The notes: generated by a model from the letters alone, not told the origin. A stretch of DNA of 64,000 nt from Pontibacillus litoralis JSM 072002 (GCF_000775615.1 NZ_AVPG01000001.1:372001-436000); one strand, 5' to 3'. Counted from the stretch's first letter, positions 44,750 to 54,962 are shown. Program-made: numbers and translations.

Positions 44750-45805
44750 CTACTTTAACTCGTTAATAAAATGCTTGAACATGTCGATATCCATTTGCTG
44801 AGCAGAGTCCGATAACGCTACTGCTGGGTCTGGATGAACTTCGGCCATAACCCCATCTGCACCGATAGCTAGCGCTGCTTTGGCAGCAGGAAGTAATAAG
44901 TCACGACGGCCTGTAGAATGAGTAACATCGACCATGACCGGCAAGTGCGTTTCTTGTTTTAGAATTGGTACAGCCGAAATATCTAACGTGTTACGTGTTG
45001 CTTTTTCATAGGTGCGAATACCTCGTTCACATAATATAATATTTTCATTACCTTGTGAAATAATGTATTCTGCTGCATTAATAAATTCTGAAATCGTTGC
45101 AGACATACCACGCTTTAACAAGACAGGCTTATCAACTTGACCAGCAGCTTTCAACAATTCAAAGTTTTGCATATTTCGTGCACCTATTTGAATCACATCG
45201 ATGTAATCTACAGCTGTCGGAATATCTGCTGGATTAACAATTTCACTAATAACAGCTAAATTGTATTCATCAGCAACTCGCTTTAATATTTTTAATCCTT
45301 CTAATCCAAGTCCTTGGAAATCATACGGGGACGTTCTTGGCTTAAAAGCTCCACCACGTAACAAATTCAATCCTTCGTCCTTTGCTGCTTTCGCTACTTG
45401 TGCGACTTGATCATAACTCTCTACGGCACAAGGTCCTACAATAAAGTGAGGATTTCCGTCACCGATTGATTCCCCATTAACAGTAACAACAGTATCTTCT
45501 GGTTTCTTTTTACGAGACACAAGTAGCGCTTTACGATGATCATCTTCTTGTAATTCTAAACTCGCTTTAAATATTTCCTTAAAAATATGTTGAACAGTAG
45601 ACGTTTCAAAAGGACCGTCATTATTTTGGATAATCGAGTCCAACATAGACCGCTCACGAACAGGGTCAAAGCGATTCATTCCTTGTTGTTGCTTCACTCT
45701 ACCAATATCTTGAACAAGCTTAGCCCTTTTGTTAATTAATGCTAATAATTCCAAATTCACTTGATCTAAATCATTTCTGAGCAAATCTAATTCTTCATTA
45801 CTCAA
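44750..45805 (-). CDS. aroA: DAHP synthase fused to chorismate mutase (AroA/AroG)
   Basis: 351-residue fusion: an N-terminal AroQ-type chorismate mutase (about 1-85) and a C-terminal KDO8P/DAHP synthase barrel (about 100-350). It condenses PEP with erythrose-4-phosphate in the first step of the shikimate pathway; the mutase domain gives feedback control by chorismate and prephenate. Motifs: [34 protein letters not shown] and [12 protein letters not shown]. The ATG at 45820 lacks spacing; TTG at 45805 lies eight bases after GGAGG and starts [10 protein letters not shown] as in the orthologs. It is monocistronic. Confidence 0.95.
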   Translation of the reverse strand: MSNEELDLLRNDLDQVNLELLALINKRAKLVQDIGRVKQQQGMNRFDPVRERSMLDSIIQNNDGPFETSTVQHIFKEIFKASLELQEDDHRKALLVSRKKKPEDTVVTVNGESIGDGNPHFIVGPCAVESYDQVAQVAKAAKDEGLNLLRGGAFKPRTSPYDFQGLGLEGLKILKRVADEYNLAVISEIVNPADIPTAVDYIDVIQIGARNMQNFELLKAAGQVDKPVLLKRGMSATISEFINAAEYIISQGNENIILCERGIRTYEKATRNTLDISAVPILKQETHLPVMVDVTHSTGRRDLLLPAAKAALAIGADGVMAEVHPDPAVALSDSAQQMDIDMFKHFINELK

Positions 45806-45984
45806 TGCACACGCCTCCAATATTGTTTATGAATCGATCAAAATATGATACGTTTTTAATAATTAGAAATAATTATAGCTAACATCAAATTAAATGTCAT
45901 CCATATAATTTGAGAAAAAAGCTAATAAATCCATAGAATCCTCCAATAAATTAAATAACCCTTTAGAAGAAAGGAAAGAGGTAT

Positions 45985-48141
45985 GTGAAAGAACGCATTT
46001 TCTCCTTAGACATTGGAACTAGAACGGTAGTTGGTACCATACTAGAAAAGAAAGCGGAAAAGTATCAAGTTATAGATTACTGTAGTGTAGAACATAACGA
46101 ACGTTCCATGGTTGATGGACAGATTCATGACGTCGTATCCGTTGCTAAGATCATTCAATCCGTTAAAGAGCAATTAGAACGTAATCATGGTCCGTTACAT
46201 AAAGTATGTGTTGCTGCGGCTGGTCGTGCTTTGAAAACAAAAAAAATCGAAGTCCAACATGACATTACGAAATACCCTTTACTAAACGAAGAGGATGTTA
46301 CCCATTTAGAGTTAAGTGCAGTACAACAAGCTCAGTATGAATTAGCTACTGAAGAACAAGAAACAAATAGCACTCATTATTACTGTGTCGGTTACTCCGT
46401 TTTACACTTTACGTTAGATCATGAGGAAATCGTCTCTTTAATTGATCAACGAGGGGATACAGCTTCCGTCGAAATTATAGCTACCTTCCTTCCAAAAGTC
46501 GTTGTAGAATCATTACTTGCAGCATTAAAACGTGCAAGCCTTGAAATGGAAGCTCTCACTCTCGAGCCAATAGCTGCCATCAACGTACTTATTCCTCCTA
46601 CGATGAGACGTCTCAACGTCGCGCTTGTCGATATTGGAGCAGGAACGAGCGATATTGCTATTACAGAGCATGGTACTGTGACAGCTTATGGAATGGTTCC
46701 TATTGCTGGAGATGAAATTACTGAAGCATTAAGTGACCAATATTTATTAGATTTTCCGTTAGCAGAGAAGGCGAAACGACAACTAACAGAAGAACATTCT
46801 ATAACTGTAACAGACATATTAGGATTTGAAACCGAGGTAAGCTATGATGAAGCCATTACTTCCATAGAGGAGTCGATTGAAAAGCTAAGTTCAGCTATTA
46901 GAGATGAATTATTACGATTAAATGCTCGAGCTCCTAAAGCAGTGATGCTCGTTGGTGGTGGTAGTTTAACACCGAACTTAACGAAAAGCTTAGCTACAAA
47001 ACTATCCTTACCTGAAAATAGAGTAGCCATCAGAGGAGTTGACGCTATTGCAGCTTTACAAGTATCTGATAACGTACCAATTGGACCAGAGTTTGTAACG
47101 CCTATTGGCATTGCAATTGCATCTCAACAAAGCCCTGTTCACTATATTAGTGTTCAAGTAAACGAACGTGTTATTCGGTTGTTTGATATGAAATCATTAA
47201 CCGTTGGAGATTGCTTACTTGCCGCAGGAATTAAAATGAACAAACTATATGGAAGACCAGGTACAGCATATTTCATTCAAATGAATGGAAGCGAGATGAC
47301 ATTACCAGGTCAATTTGGAGATGCTCCGATCATTTTATGCAACGATAAACCATGCTCATTACAGGATTCCATTAAACAAGGGGACCAAATCACCGTTGAA
47401 AGAGGTACAGACGGTCTCGCTCCAACTGTAACAATCGAAGATCTTGTCGGTGATTTACCGGTAATTTCTGTTATTTGGAATGACACGTCTTATGAAGTAA
47501 AGCCTACAATTACTGTCAATGGCTCTATCGCTCAACCAAATTATGTTATACAAGATAACGATAAAATACAATGGAACACCCTTTCTACCATTGGTGACTT
47601 CTTTACTGCTATTGACGAACAAAGAATTGTCGAACAATGTACACCCGTAACCGTGTATGTTAATGAACAACAGTATGAGCTCCCCTACTCTTTGATAGAA
47701 TTGAAACGAAATGGGATACTTGTAAAGATGGAAACTCCTATCTGTAACAATGATGTGCTTGAAACCTCATCACATCATGCTCTAACCGTTTCTTCCTTAC
47801 TAAACACCTTACAAGAAACATTAACCTACAGCATTCCTGTTTCTTTTAATGGAGAAATGGTTACGTTATCTAAGCCAAAAGCAGAGTTAAGAAGAAATGG
47901 CGTGCTTTTAGAAGAGAATAGCATATTACATCATAGAGACTACCTAACGATGACGGAATTCCCAATGGAACCATTTATTTTCCAAGACATCTTTCGTTTT
48001 GTTGATGTCCATTTAGACAACACTTCAGGGCGAAGTTATCAACTGTTTAAAAACGGAAAAGAGGCCACTTTTTTAGAATCATTAGCGCCTGGGGATAAAT
48101 TAGAGCTAAGATGGTCGACTAATCACGCCTTAATGCAATAA
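45985..48141 (+). CDS. FtsA-like actin-fold protein with repeat-rich C-terminal half
   Basis: 718-residue protein. Residues 1-375 have the FtsA/PilM-type actin ATPase fold: phosphate-1 motif SLDIGTRTVVGTI (7-19), phosphate-2 VALVDIGAGTSDIAI (about 210), and adenosine motif VMLVGGGSLTPNL (about 318). Residues 385-718 are not part of FtsA; they hold several similar segments of about 80 residues, marked by IELKRNGILVK and AELRRNGVLLE and by LPxSL-type strands, suggestive of beta-grasp (ThiS/SLBB-like) repeats. It lacks the C-terminal amphipathic helix of FtsA. GTG at 45985 follows AAGGAAAGAGG. It stands alone between aroA and ytxJ. A division or polymer-forming role is inferred. Confidence 0.75.
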   Translation: MKERIFSLDIGTRTVVGTILEKKAEKYQVIDYCSVEHNERSMVDGQIHDVVSVAKIIQSVKEQLERNHGPLHKVCVAAAGRALKTKKIEVQHDITKYPLLNEEDVTHLELSAVQQAQYELATEEQETNSTHYYCVGYSVLHFTLDHEEIVSLIDQRGDTASVEIIATFLPKVVVESLLAALKRASLEMEALTLEPIAAINVLIPPTMRRLNVALVDIGAGTSDIAITEHGTVTAYGMVPIAGDEITEALSDQYLLDFPLAEKAKRQLTEEHSITVTDILGFETEVSYDEAITSIEESIEKLSSAIRDELLRLNARAPKAVMLVGGGSLTPNLTKSLATKLSLPENRVAIRGVDAIAALQVSDNVPIGPEFVTPIGIAIASQQSPVHYISVQVNERVIRLFDMKSLTVGDCLLAAGIKMNKLYGRPGTAYFIQMNGSEMTLPGQFGDAPIILCNDKPCSLQDSIKQGDQITVERGTDGLAPTVTIEDLVGDLPVISVIWNDTSYEVKPTITVNGSIAQPNYVIQDNDKIQWNTLSTIGDFFTAIDEQRIVEQCTPVTVYVNEQQYELPYSLIELKRNGILVKMETPICNNDVLETSSHHALTVSSLLNTLQETLTYSIPVSFNGEMVTLSKPKAELRRNGVLLEENSILHHRDYLTMTEFPMEPFIFQDIFRFVDVHLDNTSGRSYQLFKNGKEATFLESLAPGDKLELRWSTNHALMQ

Positions 48142-48149
48142 CACACACA

Positions 48150-48190
48150 TTAAAGCTAATCCTATATAAAAATAGGATTAGCTTTTTTGT
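48150..48190 (+). terminator. Terminator between the FtsA-like gene and ytxJ
   Basis: AGCTAATCCTAT pairs with ATAGGATTAGCT (about 48154-48183) and is followed by T6 on the plus strand. The ytxJ stop region overlaps its right arm. Confidence 0.85.
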
Positions 48191-48513
48191 TGCTCTGCAT
48201 CTCGTAAAGATTGCACTGTAATAGAATAATGAGAGGCATTCCATCGTACGTCGCCATTTTCAAACAGTAACACTTGTGGTGATTCATGCTTTATATGAAA
48301 CTGCTCTGCAATATAAGTAGAAAGTTCACGCGCTTGTTGTATAGGTAGCACATACATTTGCGTTTCCGTTTCTTTAGCGTACAACTCAAATGTACGTTTC
48401 GCTTCTGCACTAATCGGACATGTTAAACTATGCTTCAAAAGCAAAATAGAGGTGCTATCCTCTAATGCTTGGTGCAGGGCTTGCTTCTGATCTATTATTT
48501 GTATTTCCAACAT
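48178..48513 (-). CDS. ytxJ: Bacillithiol-system redox protein YtxJ
   Basis: 111-residue thioredoxin-fold protein with a single active-site cysteine in SLTCPISAEAK (about residue 32) and the cis-proline region HESPQVLLF (about 76). The TCPIS monothiol motif defines the YtxJ family, proposed to remove bacillithiol from proteins. It is the last gene of ytxG-ytxH-ytxJ, an operon controlled by general stress and sporulation sigma factors in B. subtilis. ATG at 48513 follows AGGAGGGAGT. It is about 80 bases from ytxH. Confidence 0.92.
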   Translation of the reverse strand: MLEIQIIDQKQALHQALEDSTSILLLKHSLTCPISAEAKRTFELYAKETETQMYVLPIQQARELSTYIAEQFHIKHESPQVLLFENGDVRWNASHYSITVQSLRDAEQQKS

Positions 48514-48595
48514 ACTCCCTCCTGTTTTTCAAAATTCGGCTCATTGAAAAAAGCTACAGGCATATTGTGTATGCCAGCAGCTCATTCAATCTATA

Positions 48596-49051
48596 TTATA
48601 CTTGTGTATTAGACGCTACTTCCTGCTGTCGGTGTAATTCCTCTGCTGCTTCCTCAATAGCTTCTGCAACCTCTTCTGCAACATCCTCTGCAACTTCTTC
48701 CCACTCTTCTTGCTTATACTTGATACCATCTACTGTGCTTTTTACTTTGTCACTTAATTGCTGAGACTTATCTGAAACATTTTTAGACCAATCAGCTGTC
48801 GTTTGTTTCGCTTTCTCACTAAACTCATTTCCTTTATCATATGCCATGTCTTTCCATTCCATAGCGCGGTCACGCACTTGTGTAGCACCTTCATTTAAAT
48901 CGTCACGCATTTCTTTTCCAGATTTAGGTGCAAACAATAAAGCAACGGAAGCTCCTACGATTCCACCAATTAAAGAACCAATAAGAAAATCCTTACTGTT
49001 AATGTTCCCACTTTGATTGTTTTGCTCGTTATTTTGCTGCTGATTACTCAT
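48596..49051 (-). CDS. ytxH: General stress protein YtxH
   Basis: 151-residue protein with an asparagine/glutamine-rich N-terminus, a short glycine-rich membrane segment (FLIGSLIGGIVGASVALLFAP, shortened: LIGSLIGGIVGASVALLF, about 23-41) followed by KSGKEMRDDL, the typical YtxH motif. The C-terminus is helical and strongly acidic (repeats of EEVAE). The function is unknown; in B. subtilis it is sigma-B and sigma-H dependent. ATG at 49051 follows AGGAGGAATAATA, 12 bases after ytxG. Confidence 0.92.
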   Translation of the reverse strand: MSNQQQNNEQNNQSGNINSKDFLIGSLIGGIVGASVALLFAPKSGKEMRDDLNEGATQVRDRAMEWKDMAYDKGNEFSEKAKQTTADWSKNVSDKSQQLSDKVKSTVDGIKYKQEEWEEVAEDVAEEVAEAIEEAAEELHRQQEVASNTQV

Positions 49052-49063
49052 TATTATTCCTCC

Positions 49064-49486
49064 TTATTTAGAAGCAGATTTAGTATGTTGCCATTTTTTA
49101 TATAAATCAATGGCAACTTGCCCCCACTTTAACGTTTGTGTAGTATATTCATCTTCTTGTTTAGCAGATTGATGCAAATTAGATGATACTTCATGAATGG
49201 ATTGGTTAAAGTCATTCAATGTATCTCCAATTCCTTTTAACCCATCTACAAGAGAATTGAGTTTCTCGCTTTTTGTATGAACATCTTCTGTTAACGCATT
49301 AGTCTTCTGCAATAAAGAAGTTGTTTCTGTGTTAATACCTTCTATTTGCGTTTCTAAATTTGTTAACGTAGTACTCATATTTGCCATTGTTTGTTGCGTC
49401 GCTTTCAACGTTTTCACAATATAAATGACTAAAATGGAAAAGGAAATTGCAAATACAACAGCCGCAAGATATAGTAAGACAATCAC
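49064..49486 (-). CDS. ytxG: General stress protein YtxG (DUF948)
   Basis: 140-residue DUF948 protein: N-terminal membrane segment (about 1-24, VLLYLAAVVFAISFSILVIY) and a long coiled coil with threonine, asparagine and leucine periodicity (about 25-110). It is the first gene of ytxGHJ, tied to general stress in B. subtilis. The start is GTG at 49486; AAGGAG lies a rather long 13 bases upstream. I looked for a sigma-B promoter (GTTT/GGGTAT) in the 100 bases upstream and saw only poor matches. The function is unknown. Confidence 0.9.
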   Translation of the reverse strand: MIVLLYLAAVVFAISFSILVIYIVKTLKATQQTMANMSTTLTNLETQIEGINTETTSLLQKTNALTEDVHTKSEKLNSLVDGLKGIGDTLNDFNQSIHEVSSNLHQSAKQEDEYTTQTLKWGQVAIDLYKKWQHTKSASK

Positions 49487-49651
49487 TTCTAGTCATTCAC
49501 TCCTTTGTATGTATCATTAGCGTTAATAGAAACTGTTTCTAACCTTTTCTATTACAGCTAAAAAACATAACGTCTTTGACTCTTACTTATTTAATTCGCC
49601 TTTCCTTCTCTAAAATCCTTCAATTATTTCTTTTTTTATGAACAAATGTTT

Positions 49652-49702
49652 TTAAAAAGCGCTTGATTTCTTTCAATATCAATAGAAATCAATCGCTTCT
49701 TA
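49652..49702 (-). terminator. Intrinsic terminator of murC
   Basis: AAGCG-TTGATTTC (49685-49698 region) pairs with GAAATCAAGCGCTT (about 49656-49670); T5 follows on the minus strand. Confidence 0.8.
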
Positions 49703-49705
49703 TAG

Positions 49706-51004
49706 TTATTGCGTTATTCGTTTTTCATAAGCCTCCTGGAATTTCTGAATATCTCCAGCACCCATGAAAATAAGTACGCTATTATCATATTGCTTCAATA
49801 CTTCCGTTTGGTCTATCGCCAATAAATGCGCGCCTTCCATTTTCCCTTGCAGATCCTCAATCGATAATTTTCCCGAATCTTCACGTGCTGACCCAAAAAT
49901 ATCACATAAATAGACAACATCCGCCTCTTGAAGACTGTCTGCAAACTCTTGTAAGAACGTGCGAGTACGCGTGTACGTATGAGGTTGAAATATAGCTACA
50001 ATTTGTTTATCATGATACTTTTTCCTTGCTGATTCAATGGTCGCTTCAATTTCTCTCGGGTGATGAGCATAATCATCAATGATAATTTGGTCATAAACTT
50101 TCTTTTCTGTGAAACGGCGTTTAACTCCTTTAAATGTCGCGAGGTGCTTAATTTCTTCTGCTGAAATTTGTTCATATTGACAAAGAGCAATAACAGACAG
50201 AGCATTTAACACGCTGTGATTCCCATAAGTCGGAATTAGGAATTGATCATAATACGTATTTCGCACGAACACATCAAAGGTTGTTCCTTTCTCATCTTCT
50301 GTCACATTTTTAGCTTGGAAATCGTTCCCTTCGTTAAATCCATAATAAACTACAGGAACTTTCGCTTGAATTTGTTGCAAATATTCATCATCTCCACAAG
50401 CGATGATGCCTTTCTTCACCTTTGCAGCCATTTCCTGAAAGGCAAGTAATACATCGTCAATGCTCGTGAAATAATCCGGATGATCAAAATCAACGTTCGT
50501 CATAATTGCATAATCAGGTTTATATGCTAAAAAATGACGTCGATATTCACACGCTTCAAATACAAAATATTGACTATTTTCATGCCCTTTCCCAGTACCA
50601 TCACCAATTAGATATGACGTCGGTCTAACCGCACTTAATACGTGAGATAATAAACCTGTTGTAGACGTTTTCCCGTGTGCTCCTGTTACTGCTACACTCG
50701 TACATTGTTGTAAATAATCCCCTAGAAAATCATGGTATCGATAAAAAGGGACACCAAGCTCTTTAGCAGCCTTGATTTCTACATGGTCATCCCCAAATGC
50801 ATTTCCAGCAATAACCGTTATCCCTTCTTGAATATTATCTTTTGAAAAAGGTAGTATTGGTATATTTTTCGTCTCTAAATTCGCTTGTGTAAAAAAACGT
50901 TTCTCCACATCAGATCCTTGGACCTGTTCGCCTGCATCATAAAGAATTTGTGCCAATGCACTCATTCCCGTACCTTTGATACCAACAAAATGGTAAATTG
51001 TCAT
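49706..51004 (-). CDS. murC: UDP-N-acetylmuramate-L-alanine ligase
   Basis: 432-residue Mur ligase that adds L-alanine to UDP-MurNAc. N-terminal Rossmann motif [14 protein letters not shown] (5-18), ATP-binding loop [14 protein letters not shown] (about 109-122), central motif [10 protein letters not shown] (about 149), and [10 protein letters not shown] (about 291) are intact. Length is family-normal. ATG at 51004 is used with a weak GGAGG-TTCTAAC ribosome site. As in B. subtilis it lies outside the dcw cluster, after sftA and before ytxGHJ. Confidence 0.97.
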   Translation of the reverse strand: MTIYHFVGIKGTGMSALAQILYDAGEQVQGSDVEKRFFTQANLETKNIPILPFSKDNIQEGITVIAGNAFGDDHVEIKAAKELGVPFYRYHDFLGDYLQQCTSVAVTGAHGKTSTTGLLSHVLSAVRPTSYLIGDGTGKGHENSQYFVFEACEYRRHFLAYKPDYAIMTNVDFDHPDYFTSIDDVLLAFQEMAAKVKKGIIACGDDEYLQQIQAKVPVVYYGFNEGNDFQAKNVTEDEKGTTFDVFVRNTYYDQFLIPTYGNHSVLNALSVIALCQYEQISAEEIKHLATFKGVKRRFTEKKVYDQIIIDDYAHHPREIEATIESARKKYHDKQIVAIFQPHTYTRTRTFLQEFADSLQEADVVYLCDIFGSAREDSGKLSIEDLQGKMEGAHLLAIDQTEVLKQYDNSVLIFMGAGDIQKFQEAYEKRITQ

Positions 51005-51226
51005 AATGTTAGAACCTCCACAATAAATACATCATTTCTATATAAAACATAGTATATGTATTTCTATTCAATTTGCTCAAAAAAGCACCCGTCTTTTCCT
51101 ACCCGTACATTATAGCAAAACCTACAAGCATAGGAAATGAATTATCAAAAACTCAGCCACTAAGCCTAGGAATATCGATGAAATGTGAGCTAATATTACT
51201 ACATAATACGCATAAAATTCTATTAG

Positions 51227-51257
51227 AAAAGGTTGACATCAATATGTCAACCTTTTT
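51227..51257 (-). terminator. Intrinsic terminator of the nicotinate phosphoribosyltransferase-like gene
   Basis: AAAAGGTTGACAT (51227-51239) pairs with ATGTCAACCTTTT (51244-51256). The structure has A- and T-runs at both ends. Confidence 0.88.
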
Positions 51258-51258
51258 G

Positions 51259-52362
51259 TTAACAGTATTCCACTTTTTCCAAACGATGATTAGGGCGAAA
51301 ACGACGACCTTCCTTCGCTTCAGGCTTACCGTTTAGTAATACGTTGTCTCCAGTAAAGGAAGTATTTATTTTTAACAAACTGCTTCCTACACCGTAAATA
51401 TCAACCGGAACTCTAAGCTCCTCAAATTGTCTAATACGATCTTCTGTAAAGCCACCGCTCACAACAATTTTTACATGGTTATATCCTTCTGCATCTAGAG
51501 CTTTGCGAAGAGCAAAGATTAACTCAGGATTTACCCCTCTAGGGTCAAAAGTCCCCATTAAATGTTGGTTACGTAAGAAATATTTATCCACTAGTGTTCT
51601 AGAAGTATCCACACGAACACCTTTCAGTTCTTCTCCAAACTCACGTGCTACTTTTAAGGAATCGGTAATCACATCATTGTTATAGTCTACTAAAGCAATT
51701 AGCTCGTCGTCTGGATATTGCTGATAATAAGCTTTTGAAGCAGCTACAACATCACCTTGAAACATTTGGATAAGGGCATGTGGCATAGTTCCCATCCCCT
51801 CTTTCCCCCACCATTCATTCATCGCGTGGGTGGCTTGAGCGGTTGAACCAGCAATATACGCTGCATAACCATCCCCAGCTTGTTGCGTATAATGATCATC
51901 TCGATCACCCATAAAAATAACAGGCTTTTGTTTCCCGGATGTTCGCGCTGCCTTTACGACGTTATATACGTTCGTAGCAACAGATGTTCGGCGTGATAGA
52001 ATACCGTCAATCATTCCTTCTAAAAAGCCAAAGTATTGATACGGCCCTGTTATTGTCAATACGGTTTCAAACGGACGAATTCGGTCACCATCCTTCAAGG
52101 AATGAATCTCTAATTGCTCAGGGTGTTCCGCAAAAGTATGAATAAGTGCGATTGCTTCATCAGACCCACATAAAACAGCCTCTCTCTTTTGGAAAAATTG
52201 CATCGTAACATAATTATCCGGAAGGCTTTTCTCCACTATTTCCTTCGTTTTTAAAAAGTAAACCGCAGAAAACCAACCTTCTTTAATGCGTTGGTCAAAT
52301 TTAAACGTTCGATTCGTTAAACGTTTAATTTCACCTTTCATCTTCATTTCGATTTCTTTCAT
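51259..52362 (-). CDS. Nicotinate phosphoribosyltransferase-like protein (short form)
   Basis: 367-residue type II phosphoribosyltransferase. Recognisable parts are FLEGMIDGILSRRTSVATN (early helix and the RR motif, about 115-133), HAMNEWWG (about 187), the substrate segment ALVDYNNDVITDSLK (about 227), VRVDTS (about 254) and KIVVSGGFTEDRI (about 295), as in NAPRTase/quinolinate PRTase folds. It probably makes nicotinate mononucleotide for NAD salvage. Typical Bacillus PncB is near 490 residues, so this is a shorter paralogous form. ATG at 52362 follows AAGGAG by ten bases. It is a single gene between sftA and murC. Confidence 0.78.
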   Translation of the reverse strand: MKEIEMKMKGEIKRLTNRTFKFDQRIKEGWFSAVYFLKTKEIVEKSLPDNYVTMQFFQKREAVLCGSDEAIALIHTFAEHPEQLEIHSLKDGDRIRPFETVLTITGPYQYFGFLEGMIDGILSRRTSVATNVYNVVKAARTSGKQKPVIFMGDRDDHYTQQAGDGYAAYIAGSTAQATHAMNEWWGKEGMGTMPHALIQMFQGDVVAASKAYYQQYPDDELIALVDYNNDVITDSLKVAREFGEELKGVRVDTSRTLVDKYFLRNQHLMGTFDPRGVNPELIFALRKALDAEGYNHVKIVVSGGFTEDRIRQFEELRVPVDIYGVGSSLLKINTSFTGDNVLLNGKPEAKEGRRFRPNHRLEKVEYC

Positions 52363-52456
52363 TTCTACGTTAACTCCTTATCGAGTCTACTTTTGTCCAA
52401 AATACGTTCCTTAATTACTAATAGTATATAATTCTAGGTAGTTCGACAAGCTATGT

Positions 52457-54781
52457 TTACAAATCTTTATGATTATTTTGTCTCATTTCCTCGAAACTAG
52501 CTGAATCAACATACACATCTCTTGGTTTACTACCTTTGGAAGGTGAGATAATTCCTTTCTCTTCCATGGTGTCAATTAATCGAGCAGCTCGATTATATCC
52601 TACTTTAAACCTTCTTTGAAGTAAAGAAGCGCTCGCTCCGTTTTGTTGAATAACAAATTCAACAGCTTCTTCAAATAAAGCATCTTCATGTTCTTCAACA
52701 TTCATATGTTGAATCAGTTCTTCTTGCTCGAACTCATATTGTGGTGGAGCAAGCTTCCTTACATAGTTTGTAATACGTTCAATTTCTTCATCTGATACAA
52801 ATGCACCTTGAAGCCTTTTCGTTTCAGCAGACCCATTTTCTAAGAAGAGCATGTCCCCTTTTCCTAGTAACTTTTCTGCTCCCCCTGTATCAATCATTGT
52901 TCTTGAATCGACTTGAGAAGAAACGCTAAAGGCAATCCTGGTCGGAATATTCGCTTTAATTAACCCTGTAATGACATCAACAGAAGGTCTCTGAGTAGCT
53001 AATAATAAATGAATACCACACGCTCTTGCTTTTTGGGCAATTCGACAAATAGCATCTTCAACATCTTGCGGGGATAGCATCATTAAGTCTGCTAACTCAT
53101 CGATAACGATAACAAGATAAGGCATTTTCTCGTCTTCTCTTCCTTTAGCCTTCACCTTATCATTAAAACGAGCGATATCTCGTACACTTTCTTCTACAAA
53201 TTTCTCATACCGTCTTTCCATTTCTTGCACAGCCCATTTCAAAGCAGACGTCGCTGCCTTTACATCTGTTATAACAGGGGCAACAAGGTGAGGCAATTCA
53301 TTATAAGGCGCTAATTCTACCATCTTAGGATCAATTAACAAAAGCTTCACATCTTCATAATGAGATCGATACAATATGCTAAGTAAAATCGTGTTAATAC
53401 ATACGCTTTTACCTGAACCTGTTGCACCAGCAATTAAACCATGAGGCATTTTACGAATATCAGTTACAACTGGCTCTCCACTTAAATCTAAACCTAAACC
53501 TACTGACAACGGTGATTCCGCTTGTGTAAATGGCTGGCTTTCAATAATTTCTTGAAAAGCAACTGGTTGCGATTTTATATTTGGCACTTCAATTCCTATT
53601 GTGCTTTTACCAGGAATGGGTGCTTCCATTCGAATATCTTTAGCAGCCATATTCAATTTAATATCATCCGTTAAATTAGTAATTTTACTTACTTTGACAC
53701 CTGGTTCTGGCTGCACTTCAAATCGCGTTACAGAAGGTCCTTTCATCACATGGACGACTTTCGCCTTCACATGAAAATGCTTTAACGTTGTATTTAACAA
53801 TTCCGTCTGTTGCTCGATCCATTCCTCATCATTCTCATCCTTAATAGGTGGATCATTTAATAAGTGTTTCGGCAATGGCGTATACTTTTTCTCTATATGG
53901 TTCTCACTTGGCTTTGTATCTATAGTGGCTGCAACTTCCGCTTGAGATGTTTTTTCTTCTGTTTCTTTCTGATGATAGTGGCGTTTATCCCTTGGAGTCA
54001 TAATGACATTAAACGGACGACTTCTTTTGGCTTTCGGTCGTTGCGGTGCTTGAACCGGTTGTTCTACGTTTTGTCGGTGATTGTTTATTTCACTACGCTC
54101 TGGTTCTTTTGATTGCATTTCTTCTTGCACGAGTTCTGTATTGTCGCTAATGGATTGTTGCAACGGTCGCACGCTCGTTTCAGACTCGTTAGACTCGTTG
54201 GAACGTTCGTTTGTTACTTCTTCTATATCGTCCTTTAACAGTTGAGGAGCAATGTCTTCGATAGGTTCATCAGCACTACGCTCTGGTTCTTCCTTTTGCG
54301 TTTTCTCTTCTCCCTGTAATTCTTCTTCCCTATTTACTTGATTAGAAGAAGAGGAATAGCGCGTATATGCTGGTGTATCCTCGACATCACTATTGACAAA
54401 CAATCCTTCTCGTTTTCCAAATCCATAAATTGGCGAGGGCACATCAGTAGGAGTGAATGGGCCACCTTTTTTATATACATATTCTTCGTTGTTCCTAGTC
54501 TTTGTACTCTCATGTTGTTGATTAGTAGGAACATGTTTTACTCTAGCTTGTTTAGTTTCTTGATTTCTTGATTTATTATTCTTAGACGCTTCACTTGTAT
54601 GATCCGGAATTACAGGAAAGCGAAATGATCTTTCTTTAGGGTATTCGTAATACATTTTCATCTGTATATCTTCGTTTGATTGATGTCGCTGTCTGTTAGA
54701 AGGCTTATCGGGCTCATGGTCATCCCACTGCTCTTCATCCTCAAACAATTGATTGATCCATTTTTTCATCCGATTCCACAT
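52457..54781 (-). CDS. sftA: Soluble DNA translocase SftA (FtsK/SpoIIIE family)
   Basis: 774-residue FtsK-family motor. Unlike SpoIIIE it has no N-terminal membrane segments; instead residues 1-310 are charged and low-complexity. Then come the alpha subdomain (about 320-430), the ATPase beta domain with Walker A GATGSGKSVCI (about 450) and Walker B LVIVIDELADLM, and a C-terminal winged-helix gamma domain (about 705-765, SASLLQRRFKVGYNRAARLID). SftA helps clear DNA from the septum at division. The start ATG at 54781 follows GAAAGAGTGAG. It is transcribed alone. Confidence 0.95.
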   Translation of the reverse strand: MWNRMKKWINQLFEDEEQWDDHEPDKPSNRQRHQSNEDIQMKMYYEYPKERSFRFPVIPDHTSEASKNNKSRNQETKQARVKHVPTNQQHESTKTRNNEEYVYKKGGPFTPTDVPSPIYGFGKREGLFVNSDVEDTPAYTRYSSSSNQVNREEELQGEEKTQKEEPERSADEPIEDIAPQLLKDDIEEVTNERSNESNESETSVRPLQQSISDNTELVQEEMQSKEPERSEINNHRQNVEQPVQAPQRPKAKRSRPFNVIMTPRDKRHYHQKETEEKTSQAEVAATIDTKPSENHIEKKYTPLPKHLLNDPPIKDENDEEWIEQQTELLNTTLKHFHVKAKVVHVMKGPSVTRFEVQPEPGVKVSKITNLTDDIKLNMAAKDIRMEAPIPGKSTIGIEVPNIKSQPVAFQEIIESQPFTQAESPLSVGLGLDLSGEPVVTDIRKMPHGLIAGATGSGKSVCINTILLSILYRSHYEDVKLLLIDPKMVELAPYNELPHLVAPVITDVKAATSALKWAVQEMERRYEKFVEESVRDIARFNDKVKAKGREDEKMPYLVIVIDELADLMMLSPQDVEDAICRIAQKARACGIHLLLATQRPSVDVITGLIKANIPTRIAFSVSSQVDSRTMIDTGGAEKLLGKGDMLFLENGSAETKRLQGAFVSDEEIERITNYVRKLAPPQYEFEQEELIQHMNVEEHEDALFEEAVEFVIQQNGASASLLQRRFKVGYNRAARLIDTMEEKGIISPSKGSKPRDVYVDSASFEEMRQNNHKDL

Positions 54782-54921
54782 CGGTACTCACTCTTTCCAT
54801 ATAATAATGATGTTAGCACTGTTTATTCTAACAGGTTTCCTAGACTGTGGGGAGAGTTTTTCCTTGTGCATGGTTCTCTCCCTTTTTCTATAAGCATTTC
54901 GTACTACCCATTAATAAATAC

Positions 54922-54956
54922 GAAAAAATCACAATGACTTAGCATTGTGATTTTCT
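54922..54956 (-). terminator. Terminator downstream of ytpR
   Basis: AATCACAATG (54927-54936) pairs with CATTGTGATT (54943-54952); T6 on the minus strand. Confidence 0.88.
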
Positions 54957-54962
54957 GCTTGA

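Noticed and set aside
49487-49600. Sigma-B or sigma-H promoter upstream of ytxG
   Set aside because: Only poor partial matches (GTTTTT with GGTTAG, and GAAGGAAAG without a proper -10) are present.
53864-54112. Plus-strand hydrophobic ORFs opposite the low-complexity part of sftA (also 54338-54571)
   Set aside because: They result from reading the charged E/K/Q-rich region in reverse; no ribosome sites.
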